This document shows, in pieces, positions 25,950-34,791 of a DNA stretch of 47,829 nt. Both the position numbers and the translations under genes were made by a program. The stretch spans positions 1 to 47,829 of the forward strand of contig JADFZK010000020.1 of assembly GCA_015232565.1 (NCBI GenBank), read 5' to 3'. Origin of the DNA: Candidatus Omnitrophota bacterium (GTDB taxonomy: Bacteria; Omnitrophota; Gorgyraeia; Zapsychrales; Fredricksoniimonadaceae). Each line of letters starts with the position of its first letter. The stretch's first letter is position 1. A model generated the notes under the pieces. It made no database searches. It saw nothing but the letters and a program-made list of their open reading frames with translations, and was not told the DNA's origin.

Positions 25950-27131
25950 CTACTTAACGCTGGATAAAGCTCTATTCCGTTTATTACGACTGCCAATATG
26001 GCTCATCATAACAGTATAGTCAATGCTGGAAGCGAACACATTCATAAACAATATCGCCAGCATCATGCCTTCCGGATACGCCGGATTTGCCACCCGGACA
26101 ATTACCGTGATCGCCCCGATCATAAAACCATATATCCAGTGCCCCAGCCTGGTGGCAGGTGCGGAAACAGGATCGGTAGCCATGAACACCGCCCCGAAAG
26201 CAAACCCGCCCAGAACATAATGCCAATAAACCGGCAAGGCAAAATAAGCCGGCTGGTTTGGGCCATTGAACAAAGAAAATATGGTGGCCATAGTAAAGGT
26301 ACCCGCCACACAAGAAAGCACTATCTTCCAGTTTGCTACCCGGGTGATCAACAGAAAGACCAAACCCAGGATGCAGGCGAAAGTTGAAGTTTCTCCTATA
26401 GATCCCGGGCGCAAACCCCAGAACAAATCCTGGAACGTATACCCTGCACCGGCAAGCGCTTGCACCGGATCCACGCCATGCGCCGCCTGGGAAACCACGC
26501 CCAGCGGAGTGGCGCGAGTGTACCCGTCAACCGCCACCCAAACCTTGGCGCCCGACATTTGCGAAGGATAAGCAAAGAACAAACACGCCCGCGCCAGCAA
26601 AGCCGGATTAAAAACATTATAACCCGTTCCGCCAAACAATTCTTTGCCCATTACTACGCCAAAAGAAATGCCCACCGCCACCATCCACAACGGGATCGTG
26701 GGCGGCAAGACTAGCGGGAATAATAAACCCGTCACCAAAAGGCCTTCATTGATCTCGTGTTTCCGGACCACCGCAAAAAGGACCTCCCAGAAACCGCCCA
26801 CCGCGTAAGAAACCGCAATTATCGGCAGGACTTTCCCGGCGCCCAAACGCAAACACGCCATAAGGTCCGGAGCGGCCTGCTGAGCCAGTAACATTTGATA
26901 GCCGGTGTTGTAAATACCCATGACCGTGGCCGGTACCAGCGCTATGATCACAAAAACCATCATGCGCTTAAGGTCCACCGAGTCGCGCACATGCGGCGCC
27001 TTGCGGGTTACTTTGCCGGGAGTAAGTACGAAAGTATCTATTGCCTCATAAAGAGGATACAGCTTCTCCAGCGGGCCGTTCTTCTGAAAAGGCGCACCAA
27101 ACTTTTGCATGATCTTTTCCACGAACTTCAT
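25950..27131 (-). CDS. nqrB: Na+-NQR subunit B
   Basis: A 393-residue membrane subunit with about ten spans that forms the Na+ path. The covalent FMN site is in 'DGYTRATPL' (Thr208), again a variant of S-G-A-T. Conserved loops 'GGTGYNVFNPALLARA' and 'FMATDPVSAPAT' are present. I place the start at the ATG at 27131, where homologues begin ('MKFVEKIMQKF') and a GGGG lies 8 nt before. The longer frame to 27245 would run into nqrA. Confidence 0.95.
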   Translation of the reverse strand: MKFVEKIMQKFGAPFQKNGPLEKLYPLYEAIDTFVLTPGKVTRKAPHVRDSVDLKRMMVFVIIALVPATVMGIYNTGYQMLLAQQAAPDLMACLRLGAGKVLPIIAVSYAVGGFWEVLFAVVRKHEINEGLLVTGLLFPLVLPPTIPLWMVAVGISFGVVMGKELFGGTGYNVFNPALLARACLFFAYPSQMSGAKVWVAVDGYTRATPLGVVSQAAHGVDPVQALAGAGYTFQDLFWGLRPGSIGETSTFACILGLVFLLITRVANWKIVLSCVAGTFTMATIFSLFNGPNQPAYFALPVYWHYVLGGFAFGAVFMATDPVSAPATRLGHWIYGFMIGAITVIVRVANPAYPEGMMLAILFMNVFASSIDYTVMMSHIGSRNKRNRALSSVK

Positions 27132-27163
27132 ATCACATCCCCGCCACTTGCAAAATATAAAAC

Positions 27164-28513
27164 TTAACCTTCGGCTTCCACCAGGTCGAGACCCTGGCGG
27201 ATATAGCCGCCCACATCCACCTTGGACGGACAGGCAAACGAACACAACGCAAAATCCTCTTCATCACATTCCAGGATACCCAGGCTGATCATTTCTTCGA
27301 TATCGCCCACGATAATGGCCCGCACCAGAAAGAAAGTCATCAGATCCAGGGCCACATAGTCGTCGTAAAGCGCTGGCCAGACAATTGCACGCAGAGCGCC
27401 GTGAGTATCGGTATCCAGAGTATTCTCCGTCCGCGGCAGGAACGCAGACATATACGTACTGGTAAAGGTGTACTTGTTGAATCCCGGCATCATCCAGCCA
27501 AAAAGCTCCCGTTTCCCGCCTTCCGGCAAAACGGTGACCTGGCTGTCATAAAAACCCAGAAAACCCTCCGGCCCGACATTCCGTCCGGCCAGGATACTGC
27601 CCGAAATACAACGCTGACCCGCCAGGTTACTGCCCGCCAGCAAACTCGCCACCGGCGCGCCAGACACCGTCTTGAAATAAACGCGTTCGCGAGCGCCCTC
27701 ACCGGTAACCGCCACCATCCGTTCGGCGGAATGCACTCCCCGCAAAAACAAGGCGGCCACTCTTAAAACATCCTGGGCCTCAATATACCAGACCACCTCG
27801 CCTTTATTAACCGGATCAACACAATGGATATGAGTGCTGACATTGCCCGCGGGATGCGCTCCGGAAAAACGCTGCAGCTCAACCCCCGCCGCCCCGGTCA
27901 ACGCCGCTGACCGGGCCCGGGAATCAATACACAAATGAGTCTGGCCCGGGCTAAGCTTACGGATAATGTCCAGGCCGGCCTGAAAATCTTTCTCACGGCC
28001 TTCCAGCACGAAATCCACATCCGCGGCCAAGGGCTCGGTATTCATGGCATGAACAAAGATAGCTTTGGGAACTAGCGCCGGATCGGCCAGGCGGGAAAAA
28101 GGCCGCTGACGCAGGCAAGGCCAAAGCCCGCCCGCCAATAACTGGGTAACTACCGCCGCACGCGAAAGGCCCGGCAAATCGGAAAATTGATACCGGGTGA
28201 ATTTTTCGGCGGCATCAGAATTGTCCGGCTCAATAACAATATTGGTCAACGCTCTTTTCTCGCCGCGGTTAACCGCCCGGACCGTGCCGCTTACCGGAGC
28301 CACCAGCTTGATAGCCTCATTATTCTTGTCCATGACAACCGGCGTCCCGGCCTTGACCACCGCACCCGGAGCCACCAGGACTTTAGGCAGCCAGCCGCGC
28401 AGATCCTCACAAACCAGGGCTACCAACTTAGGCAAAGCCGCGGCCACCACCCGCTTTTCCGCTGAGCCTTTGATCTTTATGTTACGGCCTTGCTTGATAT
28501 TATATTGAGCCAT
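27164..28513 (-). CDS. nqrA: Na+-NQR subunit A
   Basis: A 449-residue cytoplasmic subunit, first gene of the operon. It opens with the lipoyl-like 'IKQGRNIKIKGSAEK', then has the family blocks 'PKVLVAPGAVVKAGTPV', 'RGEKRALTNIVIE' and 'FGWMMPGFNKYTFT', and ends in 'CSFACPSKVDVGGYIRQGL'. Length is normal. NqrA associates with NqrB near the quinone site. No Shine-Dalgarno is evident before the ATG. Confidence 0.95.
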   Translation of the reverse strand: MAQYNIKQGRNIKIKGSAEKRVVAAALPKLVALVCEDLRGWLPKVLVAPGAVVKAGTPVVMDKNNEAIKLVAPVSGTVRAVNRGEKRALTNIVIEPDNSDAAEKFTRYQFSDLPGLSRAAVVTQLLAGGLWPCLRQRPFSRLADPALVPKAIFVHAMNTEPLAADVDFVLEGREKDFQAGLDIIRKLSPGQTHLCIDSRARSAALTGAAGVELQRFSGAHPAGNVSTHIHCVDPVNKGEVVWYIEAQDVLRVAALFLRGVHSAERMVAVTGEGARERVYFKTVSGAPVASLLAGSNLAGQRCISGSILAGRNVGPEGFLGFYDSQVTVLPEGGKRELFGWMMPGFNKYTFTSTYMSAFLPRTENTLDTDTHGALRAIVWPALYDDYVALDLMTFFLVRAIIVGDIEEMISLGILECDEEDFALCSFACPSKVDVGGYIRQGLDLVEAEG

Positions 28514-28554
28514 AGAAGTGCATTCTTAACCCGGGTAATAAAACAATACGACAA

Positions 28555-28583
28555 ATACTAATCTCCCCTAAACCATTAATCAA
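28555..28583 (-). promoter_or_regulatory. Putative nqr operon promoter
   Basis: Minus-strand TTGATT (28578-28583), 17-bp spacer, TAGTAT (28555-28560), 41 nt before nqrA. The match is moderate, and read-through from ssb cannot be excluded because no terminator lies between. Confidence 0.4.
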
Positions 28584-28606
28584 GGGAAGATTGAGTAAAA
28601 TCCGGC

Positions 28607-29002
28607 CTATTCTTCCCAGACCACATCTTCGGGCCCGCTGACGTCTGCGGTTCTGTCCGCCGGCGCAGAGGTTTCTTCCCTTTTCTTGGGCATAAAATGA
28701 ATATTGTTGGCCGTGATCGTAACCCGGCTCTGGGTCTTGCCGTCTTTCTCCCAGCGATCCTGCCTTAAGCGGCCCTCGACTATAATGCCATTGCCTTTTT
28801 TTAAATACTTAACGCAATTCTCCGCTACCACGCCCCACACGTCGATATCAAAGTAAGATACCTCGGTAACCTTTTCATTGTTCTTGGTATAGATCCGGTT
28901 ATTGGCAATCGACATCTTGCAAACCGACTTTCCCGAAGGCGTGCTTTTTAATTCCGGATCCCTGGTAAGGTTCCCCATGATGTTCACACTGTTCAAGCTC
29001 AT
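28607..29002 (-). CDS. ssb: Single-stranded DNA-binding protein
   Basis: A 131-residue OB-fold protein. 'LNSVNIMGNLTRDPELKSTPSG' is the typical opening, with 'SYFDIDVWG' and 'VEGRLRQDRWEKDGK' following. The short acidic tail 'EDVVWEE' lacks the classical D-D-I-P-F tip, so its contacts with repair partners may differ. AAAGGG lies 5 nt before the ATG at 29002, which I prefer over the GTG two codons upstream. It is not beside rpsF/rpsR as in many genomes; it may be a second SSB. Confidence 0.92.
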   Translation of the reverse strand: MSLNSVNIMGNLTRDPELKSTPSGKSVCKMSIANNRIYTKNNEKVTEVSYFDIDVWGVVAENCVKYLKKGNGIIVEGRLRQDRWEKDGKTQSRVTITANNIHFMPKKREETSAPADRTADVSGPEDVVWEE

Positions 29003-29072
29003 TTGCACCCTTTCATTAAGTCGTTAAATTAACAAAACCCGCGCCCCTGCGCCGGGAGAGTTCCACCGATCA

Positions 29073-29501
29073 TTACAATTTATAAATATCCGCCAGCTCC
29101 ACCAGGGCAAAGCCGGCTTTCTTGAGCACTTTCTCCGCAGACTTGATATCGTCTACCTCCAGGCAGCACAACCCCAGGTTGGAAGGCGCCAGCACCGTGC
29201 CGCGCGCGTCGGAAAGATTGATCTTTTTCTCCTGCAGGACCGTAGCCAGGCGATGCAAATTCCCCGGCTGGTCTTTAACCGACACCAGCACCACTTCTTT
29301 CAGCGCCGAGGCATAACCTTTACCCAGCAGGATACAGTCGGCCTCCTCGGGCTTGTCCACCAGCAACTTGATCAGGCCGAAATCTCCGCGATCCTGGATG
29401 GTGAAAATGAAAATGTTGATGCCGTTCCCGGCCAGGATATCGGTCACCGCGCTCAACCGCCCCGGTTTGTTATCAACAAAGATATTCAGCTGTTTTGCCA
29501 T
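29073..29501 (-). CDS. Tandem ACT-domain protein
   Basis: A 142-residue soluble protein of two ACT domains (about 4-70 and 72-140), opening with 'QLNIFVDNKPGRLSAVTDIL' and repeating the pattern at 'VVLVSVKDQPGNLHRLATVL'. ACT domains usually bind amino acids. Stand-alone tandem ACT proteins of this type lie beside phenylacetate-CoA ligase genes in many anaerobes. It follows the ligase at 29543 by 41 bp and is a paralogue of the one at 30850. A role in sensing aromatic amino acids is inferred. Confidence 0.85.
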   Translation of the reverse strand: MAKQLNIFVDNKPGRLSAVTDILAGNGINIFIFTIQDRGDFGLIKLLVDKPEEADCILLGKGYASALKEVVLVSVKDQPGNLHRLATVLQEKKINLSDARGTVLAPSNLGLCCLEVDDIKSAEKVLKKAGFALVELADIYKL

Positions 29502-29542
29502 AGCGATCCCTCTTCCCGAATAAATTCATTAACTGCGTTGCC

Positions 29543-30853
29543 TCACAGCTTCGCCCGATCGTCCACCACGCGTTTGGCCTTGCCCTCGAAGACCGGCAAA
29601 CTTCCCGGCTCGTGCAACTCCACCCGGGGACTGATAATGATCGAGGCCCGCAAATTATCCTTGATCCGTTCTTTCAACCGGTCGATCTGCGCCAGGTCCC
29701 CTTTAAACATGCCCGAAGAGATCTCGACCTTGACGGTAAGGCTGTCCAGGGAGCCAGACTTCTCCAGGATGATCTGGTAATTATTGCCCACCTCGGGCAC
29801 CTGCATTATGACCGCCTCGATCTGGGACGGATAAATATTCACGCCGTTGATTATCATCATGTCGTCCGTGCGGCCGGCGATCCGCGCCAGGCGGCGGTGG
29901 GTGCGTCCGCAAGGGCAGGCGCCCTTGAGTATAGCGGCAACATCGCGGGTGCGATAGCGCAAAAGCGGTGTCGCCTCCCGCAACAGATTCGTAAAGACCA
30001 CTTCCCCCTCCCGGCCATCCTCCAGCGCCGCTCCGGTACGCTGGTCGATAACCTCAACACAATAAACATCTTCCCAAACGTGCATGCCATTCTTATGCTC
30101 ACATTCAAAGGCCACTCCCGGGCCGTTCATTTCACTCAAGCCATAAGAATTGTAGGCGTCTATCTGCCACAACTTTTCGATCTTGCGGCGGGTATCCTCG
30201 GAATAAGGCTCGGCCCCCAGATAAGCTTTTTTAAGCCTGAGGTCCTTGAGAGTCACCTTACACTCCGCCAACAGCGAATGCAGATGCAACATGTAACTCG
30301 GCGTTATATGCAATACCGTAGTGCCAAAATCTTTCATTATCTGGATCTGCCGGCGCGAGTTGCCGCCGCCCATGGGGATTACGGTCATGCCCACCCGCTC
30401 CGCGCCGTAATGCAGGCCCAGCCCGCCGGTGAACATGCCATAGGTCATCATATTCTGAAAAATATCATGCTTGCCCGCTCCCGTGGCGGTAATACTGCGC
30501 GCCACCAGGTCCGTCCATACCGCCAGATCCTCTTTGGTATGATGAATAACCGTGGGGATACCGGTGGTCCCGCTCGACGTGTGTATCCGCACCACCCGGC
30601 TCATGGGCACCGCCAGCAAACCGTTGGGGTAACATTCGCGCAGGTCCTCCTTGGAAGTAAACGGAATACGGGCGAGATCCTTCAGGCTGCGTATATCCCG
30701 CGGAGACGTAATGCCGGCGGCCTTCAGGCGCGCCTGGTAAAAAGGCGTGCGCAAAGCGTACCCCACCACCTTCCGCAGGTTCTTAAGCCGAAGCGCGTCC
30801 ATGGCCTTGCGGCCCGCAGTCTCCACCGCCTCGTCCCAATAAGCTCTTTTCAG
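29543..30853 (-). CDS. paaK: Phenylacetate-CoA ligase, copy 1, probable CTG start
   Basis: An AMP-forming ligase that activates phenylacetate or a related aryl acid to its CoA ester. The core has the adenylate motif 'HTSSGTTGIPTVI', 'SYGLSEMNGPGVAFECE' and 'GRTDDMMIINGVNIYPSQIE'. The first ordinary start is a GTG at 30826. However, the nine in-frame codons before it encode the N-terminus that the paralogue at 31278 has: Y-W-D-E-A-V-E-T-A here matches I-W-N-K-A-F-E-C-A there. The open frame reaches a CTG at 30851-30853 that overlaps the upstream stop as CTGA, just as the neighbours overlap as ATGA, with GGGG 5 nt upstream. I therefore propose a CTG start (436 residues). Confidence 0.85.
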   Translation of the reverse strand: MKRAYWDEAVETAGRKAMDALRLKNLRKVVGYALRTPFYQARLKAAGITSPRDIRSLKDLARIPFTSKEDLRECYPNGLLAVPMSRVVRIHTSSGTTGIPTVIHHTKEDLAVWTDLVARSITATGAGKHDIFQNMMTYGMFTGGLGLHYGAERVGMTVIPMGGGNSRRQIQIMKDFGTTVLHITPSYMLHLHSLLAECKVTLKDLRLKKAYLGAEPYSEDTRRKIEKLWQIDAYNSYGLSEMNGPGVAFECEHKNGMHVWEDVYCVEVIDQRTGAALEDGREGEVVFTNLLREATPLLRYRTRDVAAILKGACPCGRTHRRLARIAGRTDDMMIINGVNIYPSQIEAVIMQVPEVGNNYQIILEKSGSLDSLTVKVEISSGMFKGDLAQIDRLKERIKDNLRASIIISPRVELHEPGSLPVFEGKAKRVVDDRAKL

Positions 30854-31281
30854 ATCGACCCCAATTCTTTACTGGTAATGACCTTGATATGATCGGCCTT
30901 TAAAGCGGTCAAAGCCGCGGCCGGGTCGTCGAAACGAAACACCATGATGGCTTTCCTGGCCAGAGGCTCCACAAAACCGTACATATATTCCACGTTAATG
31001 TGATGCTTATTTATAGCGCCCAGCACTTTCGCCAGTCCGCCGGGCTTATCGTCCACCTCGAGCGCCACCACCTCGGTCTCGTTGACCACAAAACCTTCCC
31101 GCTTGAGCCATTCCGCGGCGGCATGCGGCTCTTTAACCAGCAGGCGCAGTACCCCGAAATTATCGGATTCAGCCACCGTTAGCGCCCGGATATTAACGCC
31201 CTGTTTTCCCAGCGCGGAGCACACATCGTAAAGCCGCCCCTTTTTATTCTCCAGAAATACCGAAAGTTGAATGTGTGTCAT
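30850..31281 (-). CDS. Tandem ACT-domain protein, copy 2
   Basis: A 143-residue two-ACT protein, paralogous to that at 29073-29501: 'IQLSVFLENKKGRLYDVCSAL' and 'VVALEVDDKPGGLAKVLGAI' are equivalent blocks. It is coupled to the ligase upstream by an ATGA overlap and sits between the two ligase genes. It probably binds an aromatic amino acid and signals to, or binds, the ligase/oxidoreductase enzymes; this is inferred from context. Confidence 0.85.
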   Translation of the reverse strand: MTHIQLSVFLENKKGRLYDVCSALGKQGVNIRALTVAESDNFGVLRLLVKEPHAAAEWLKREGFVVNETEVVALEVDDKPGGLAKVLGAINKHHINVEYMYGFVEPLARKAIMVFRFDDPAAALTALKADHIKVITSKELGSI

Positions 31282-32579
31282 GAATAAAGCCCTCTTTTAT
31301 CGATAACCCGCTTGGCCTTGCCTTCACTGCGCTCGATAGTACGGGGCTCCACCAGCTTAACCGTCACATCGATCCCCAGCACGCCGTCGATCTCGTTCTT
31401 GATCCGGCTCTCCAGGGCGTGCAATTGCTTGATCTCGTCCGAAAACATTTTCTGGTCCACCTCTACCCACACCTCGAGCACATCAAGGTTGTTCTTGCGG
31501 TCAACGACCAGTAAATAATGCGGTGCCGTGCCCTCGATCTTAAGCAAGACATATTCCACCTGCGAGGGGAACACATTGATCCCGCGCACAATGATCATGT
31601 CGTCGGTACGCCCCACGATCTTGCTGATGCGCGGCGTGGTCCGCCCGCAGGAACACCGGTCATAATTAATGCTCACCAGGTCCCGGGTGCGATAACGCAA
31701 TAACGGGATCCCGCGCTTGGTCAGCGTGGTAATTACCAGTTCTCCCCGTTCGCCGTCGGCCACCTCTTGCCCGCTAACGGGATCAATGACCTCGGGGAAA
31801 AAAACATCCCACTGCAAATGCAGGCCGCATTTCGCCGGGCATTCCTGGGCTACCCCGGGACCGATGATCTCGGAAAGGCCGTAAACGTCGTAAGCGGCCA
31901 TGCCCCAGGCCTCCTCGATCTGCCGGCGCATGGGGTCGCTCCAGGGTTCGGCGCCAAAGATGCCGATCTCCCAGGAACTGTTCCGGGGGTCCAGGCCCAG
32001 GGCCCGGGCTTCATCCAGCATATAAAGCGCGTAACTCGGCGTGCAGGCCAAAAGGCGCGGCCGAAAATCGGCCATCAGCTTCAACTGCCTTTTGGTAACA
32101 CCCGAAGAAGTCGGCAACACCTTAAGCCCCATTTCCAGCGCGCCATAATGGAACCCCAGCCCGCCGGTAAATAGACCATAACCATACGCCACCTGGATCA
32201 TATCGCCGGGATGCGCGCCGGCGAGCGCCAGCGTCCGGGCCATGACCTCACTCCAGAGTTTTAAGTCCTCTTTAGTGTAACCCACCACGGTGGGATTGCC
32301 GGTAGTCCCGCTGGAAACATGTATCTCGGTCGTATTTTTGTAATCAGTAAAAAGGGCGAAAGGATAACTGTCCCGCAGGTCTTCTTTCACGGTAAAAGGC
32401 AGTTTCTTGATGTCCCGAATGTCCCGGATCATCCCCGGTTTAATGCCCTGCTCGGCAAAGCGCTTGCTGTAAAGCGGGTTCTTCGCCCACAAATACCGTA
32501 CCAGCTTGCCCAGGCGCTCCGACTGCAATTTCCGCATTTCCGTACGGGACGCACATTCAAAAGCTTTATTCCAGATCAT
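31278..32579 (-). CDS. paaK: Phenylacetate-CoA ligase, copy 2
   Basis: A 433-residue paralogue of the ligase at 29543 with 'HVSSGTTGNPTVVGY', 'VYGLSEIIGPGVAQECP' and 'GRTDDMIIVRGINVFPSQVE', so both copies look active. The product is aryl-acetyl-CoA. Two copies may mean two substrates, for example phenyl- and indole-acetate. Overlaps of 4 nt (ATGA) join it to iorB upstream and to the ACT gene downstream. Confidence 0.92.
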   Translation of the reverse strand: MIWNKAFECASRTEMRKLQSERLGKLVRYLWAKNPLYSKRFAEQGIKPGMIRDIRDIKKLPFTVKEDLRDSYPFALFTDYKNTTEIHVSSGTTGNPTVVGYTKEDLKLWSEVMARTLALAGAHPGDMIQVAYGYGLFTGGLGFHYGALEMGLKVLPTSSGVTKRQLKLMADFRPRLLACTPSYALYMLDEARALGLDPRNSSWEIGIFGAEPWSDPMRRQIEEAWGMAAYDVYGLSEIIGPGVAQECPAKCGLHLQWDVFFPEVIDPVSGQEVADGERGELVITTLTKRGIPLLRYRTRDLVSINYDRCSCGRTTPRISKIVGRTDDMIIVRGINVFPSQVEYVLLKIEGTAPHYLLVVDRKNNLDVLEVWVEVDQKMFSDEIKQLHALESRIKNEIDGVLGIDVTVKLVEPRTIERSEGKAKRVIDKRGLYS

Positions 32580-33058
32580 GCCCCGACCTCCCCGAACCCG
32601 GCCAGAAAAACATTAATATTCTCGGCCAGTTTTTTAGCCCGGAACTCCTGTTCCAGCGCTTGCATCCAGAATTCCCGGCCCAACTCCAGATGCCCCGCCA
32701 GAACACCGACCATATAGGTGTTCAGGAACATCCGTTCCACTCCTTTTTCATGCGCCCGGCCCAGGAAAGGTAAAAGATTCAACCCGCCGGGCTTAAGAAA
32801 CCCCCGCAAACGCTCTTCTTCGCCGGAATGAAAAGGTAAAAGGATATCCGCGCCGCCTTTGGGCACCAGAGGCGAGAAAACCTGCTGGCCAAAACGTAAA
32901 TGCGACTCCACCGAACCGCCGCGCTGGGCCATGCCATGGACTTCGGATTTCTTTACATGGAACCCGGCACACATGGCGGCGACCCCGGTTACTTCCGCGG
33001 CCTTGAGGACCCCCTGGCCGCCCGTCCCGCAGAACAGGATATTGATCACCTTGCTCAT
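32576..33058 (-). CDS. iorB: Indolepyruvate:ferredoxin oxidoreductase subunit beta
   Basis: The gamma-type small subunit: 'INILFCGTGGQGVLKAAEV' and 'SEVHGMAQRGGSVESHLRFG' are characteristic. I start it at the ATG at 33058 (160 residues), which overlaps the iorA stop as ATGA; the frame extends upstream only inside iorA. With IorA it interconverts aryl pyruvate and aryl-acetyl-CoA plus CO2 using ferredoxin. Confidence 0.94.
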   Translation of the reverse strand: MSKVINILFCGTGGQGVLKAAEVTGVAAMCAGFHVKKSEVHGMAQRGGSVESHLRFGQQVFSPLVPKGGADILLPFHSGEEERLRGFLKPGGLNLLPFLGRAHEKGVERMFLNTYMVGVLAGHLELGREFWMQALEQEFRAKKLAENINVFLAGFGEVGA

Positions 33059-34785
33059 ACCGCTCCTTTTTCCAGCGCGCCGAACTTGCAGGTCGACACA
33101 CACACATAACATCCCACACAAATATCCTGGTCAATTCTGATAAGCCCGTCCTCGCCCTTAATCAGCGCCGGACAACCGGTATTAAGGCACATATAACACT
33201 TAACGCACTTGGCGGCATTGCACCTTACCTGCGGAGCCCTGGTGCGCGCGATCAGCTTGCAAGGCGTGCGGGCAATGATCACCGACAAAGCCGCCTGGTC
33301 CAGGCGTTCACGCAACACCCGTTCGATGGCCGGGGTATCATAAGCCGAAACAATATCCACATTATCCACGCCGCAAGCCTTGCACATATCCTCCAGCACC
33401 AGCGCCTTGGTCGGCACACCTTTCACCGTCAATCCGGTGGCCGGATGCGGCTGGGTACCGGTCATAGCCGTAGTAGCATTATCCAATATTATCAGTACTC
33501 CATGGCTGAGGTTATAAACCGCGTTGACCAGCCCGGCAATACCCGAATGCACAAATGTCCCGTCGCCAATAATGCCCACCACATTCTTGCCCAACACTTT
33601 CCGGAAACCCTCGAACATGGTCACCCCCGCCCCCATGCACAAGCAAGTCTGCATGGCGCTTAAAGGCGCCAAAGCACCCAGGGTATAGCACCCGATATCG
33701 CCGGTTACCGTAAGTTTCATTTTCTTGAGCACACTATAAACTCCGCGATGCGGACAGCCCGGACACATAACCGGCTTGCGGGAAGCCGCCGGCTCAACAC
33801 TCGCGCGCGCCCTGCCGGCCGCGACCTCGATCATATCCTCGGGGCGCAATTCACCCACTCGCCAGCTGGGATGCCTGGCCCGGCACCGGATGCCCAAACG
33901 GGCCAGTTCTTCCTCCAGGAACGGTTCGAGCTCCTCAATTACCAGCACTTCCTTAACCTTAGCGGCAAACTCGCGCATAAGCTTTTCCGGAAACGGGAAC
34001 GAGAACCCCAGCTTAAGAAAAGAAGCGTTAGGGAAAGCCTCTTTCGCATAAAGATAAGACACCCCGGAAGTAATAATACCCACAGCCGGATCGTTGATCT
34101 CCATTTTGTTAAACGCCGAAGTTTCGGCTTCCGCCTGAAGAGCCAACAAACGTTTCTCCAGGTCGATATGCCGCATATAGGCATTGCGCGGCACCATTAC
34201 ATATTTCGCGGGATCCGGCTTAAAACCCCGGGGCTCAACACAGGTTCGGGACCCCAGCGTAATATTCTCCTTGGTATGGGCCACCCGCGTAGTAAGCCTT
34301 ACGATCACCGGAATATCCAGGCGTTCGCTCAAGCTGAAAGCATACGGCATCATAAGTTTGGCTTCCGACGGGTCGGATGGCTCCAATAACGGCATCTTGG
34401 CGAATTTAGCTAGCAAACGATTATCCTGCTCATTCTGTGAAGAGTGTAACCCCGGCTCATCAGCCGTAACTATCACAAACCCGGCATTAACCCCCACATA
34501 AGCCGAGGTCATCAGCGGATCCATGGCCACGTTCAGGCCTACATGCTTGGCGGAGAAGATGGCCCGGACTCCGGCGATAGCCGCGCCAAAAGCCACTTCG
34601 TAAGCCACTTTCTCGTTCACTGACCATTGGGCATTAACCTCCGGATATTGCGCCAGCGCCTCCAGTATTTCAGTGGCCGGCGTACCGGGATAAGACGCGG
34701 CAAAAGCCACCCCGGCTTCGTAAGCGCCGCGGGCCAAAGCTTCATCACCAGATAAGAATACGGTCTGTTCTGCGGATTTGGTCAT
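33055..34785 (-). CDS. iorA: Indolepyruvate:ferredoxin oxidoreductase subunit alpha
   Basis: A 576-residue fusion. It has the pyrimidine-type domain ('AYEAGVAFAASYPGTPATEIL'), the thiamine-diphosphate domain ('GDIGCYTLGALAPL', 'GIIGDGTFVHSGIAGL') and a C-terminal ferredoxin with two clusters ('CVKCYMCLNTGCP', 'CVGCYVCVSTC'). It oxidises aryl pyruvates to aryl-acetyl-CoA and CO2 with reduction of ferredoxin, or runs in reverse. It lies 6 bp after the symporter gene in the same transcript. Confidence 0.95.
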   Translation of the reverse strand: MTKSAEQTVFLSGDEALARGAYEAGVAFAASYPGTPATEILEALAQYPEVNAQWSVNEKVAYEVAFGAAIAGVRAIFSAKHVGLNVAMDPLMTSAYVGVNAGFVIVTADEPGLHSSQNEQDNRLLAKFAKMPLLEPSDPSEAKLMMPYAFSLSERLDIPVIVRLTTRVAHTKENITLGSRTCVEPRGFKPDPAKYVMVPRNAYMRHIDLEKRLLALQAEAETSAFNKMEINDPAVGIITSGVSYLYAKEAFPNASFLKLGFSFPFPEKLMREFAAKVKEVLVIEELEPFLEEELARLGIRCRARHPSWRVGELRPEDMIEVAAGRARASVEPAASRKPVMCPGCPHRGVYSVLKKMKLTVTGDIGCYTLGALAPLSAMQTCLCMGAGVTMFEGFRKVLGKNVVGIIGDGTFVHSGIAGLVNAVYNLSHGVLIILDNATTAMTGTQPHPATGLTVKGVPTKALVLEDMCKACGVDNVDIVSAYDTPAIERVLRERLDQAALSVIIARTPCKLIARTRAPQVRCNAAKCVKCYMCLNTGCPALIKGEDGLIRIDQDICVGCYVCVSTCKFGALEKGAV

Positions 34786-34791
34786 AACTCA

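Noticed and set aside
29612..30892. 426-codon open frame on the plus strand
   Set aside because: It is antisense to a clear phenylacetate-CoA ligase gene, has no recognisable domain and is His/Arg/Gln-rich, as expected of a reverse-frame shadow.
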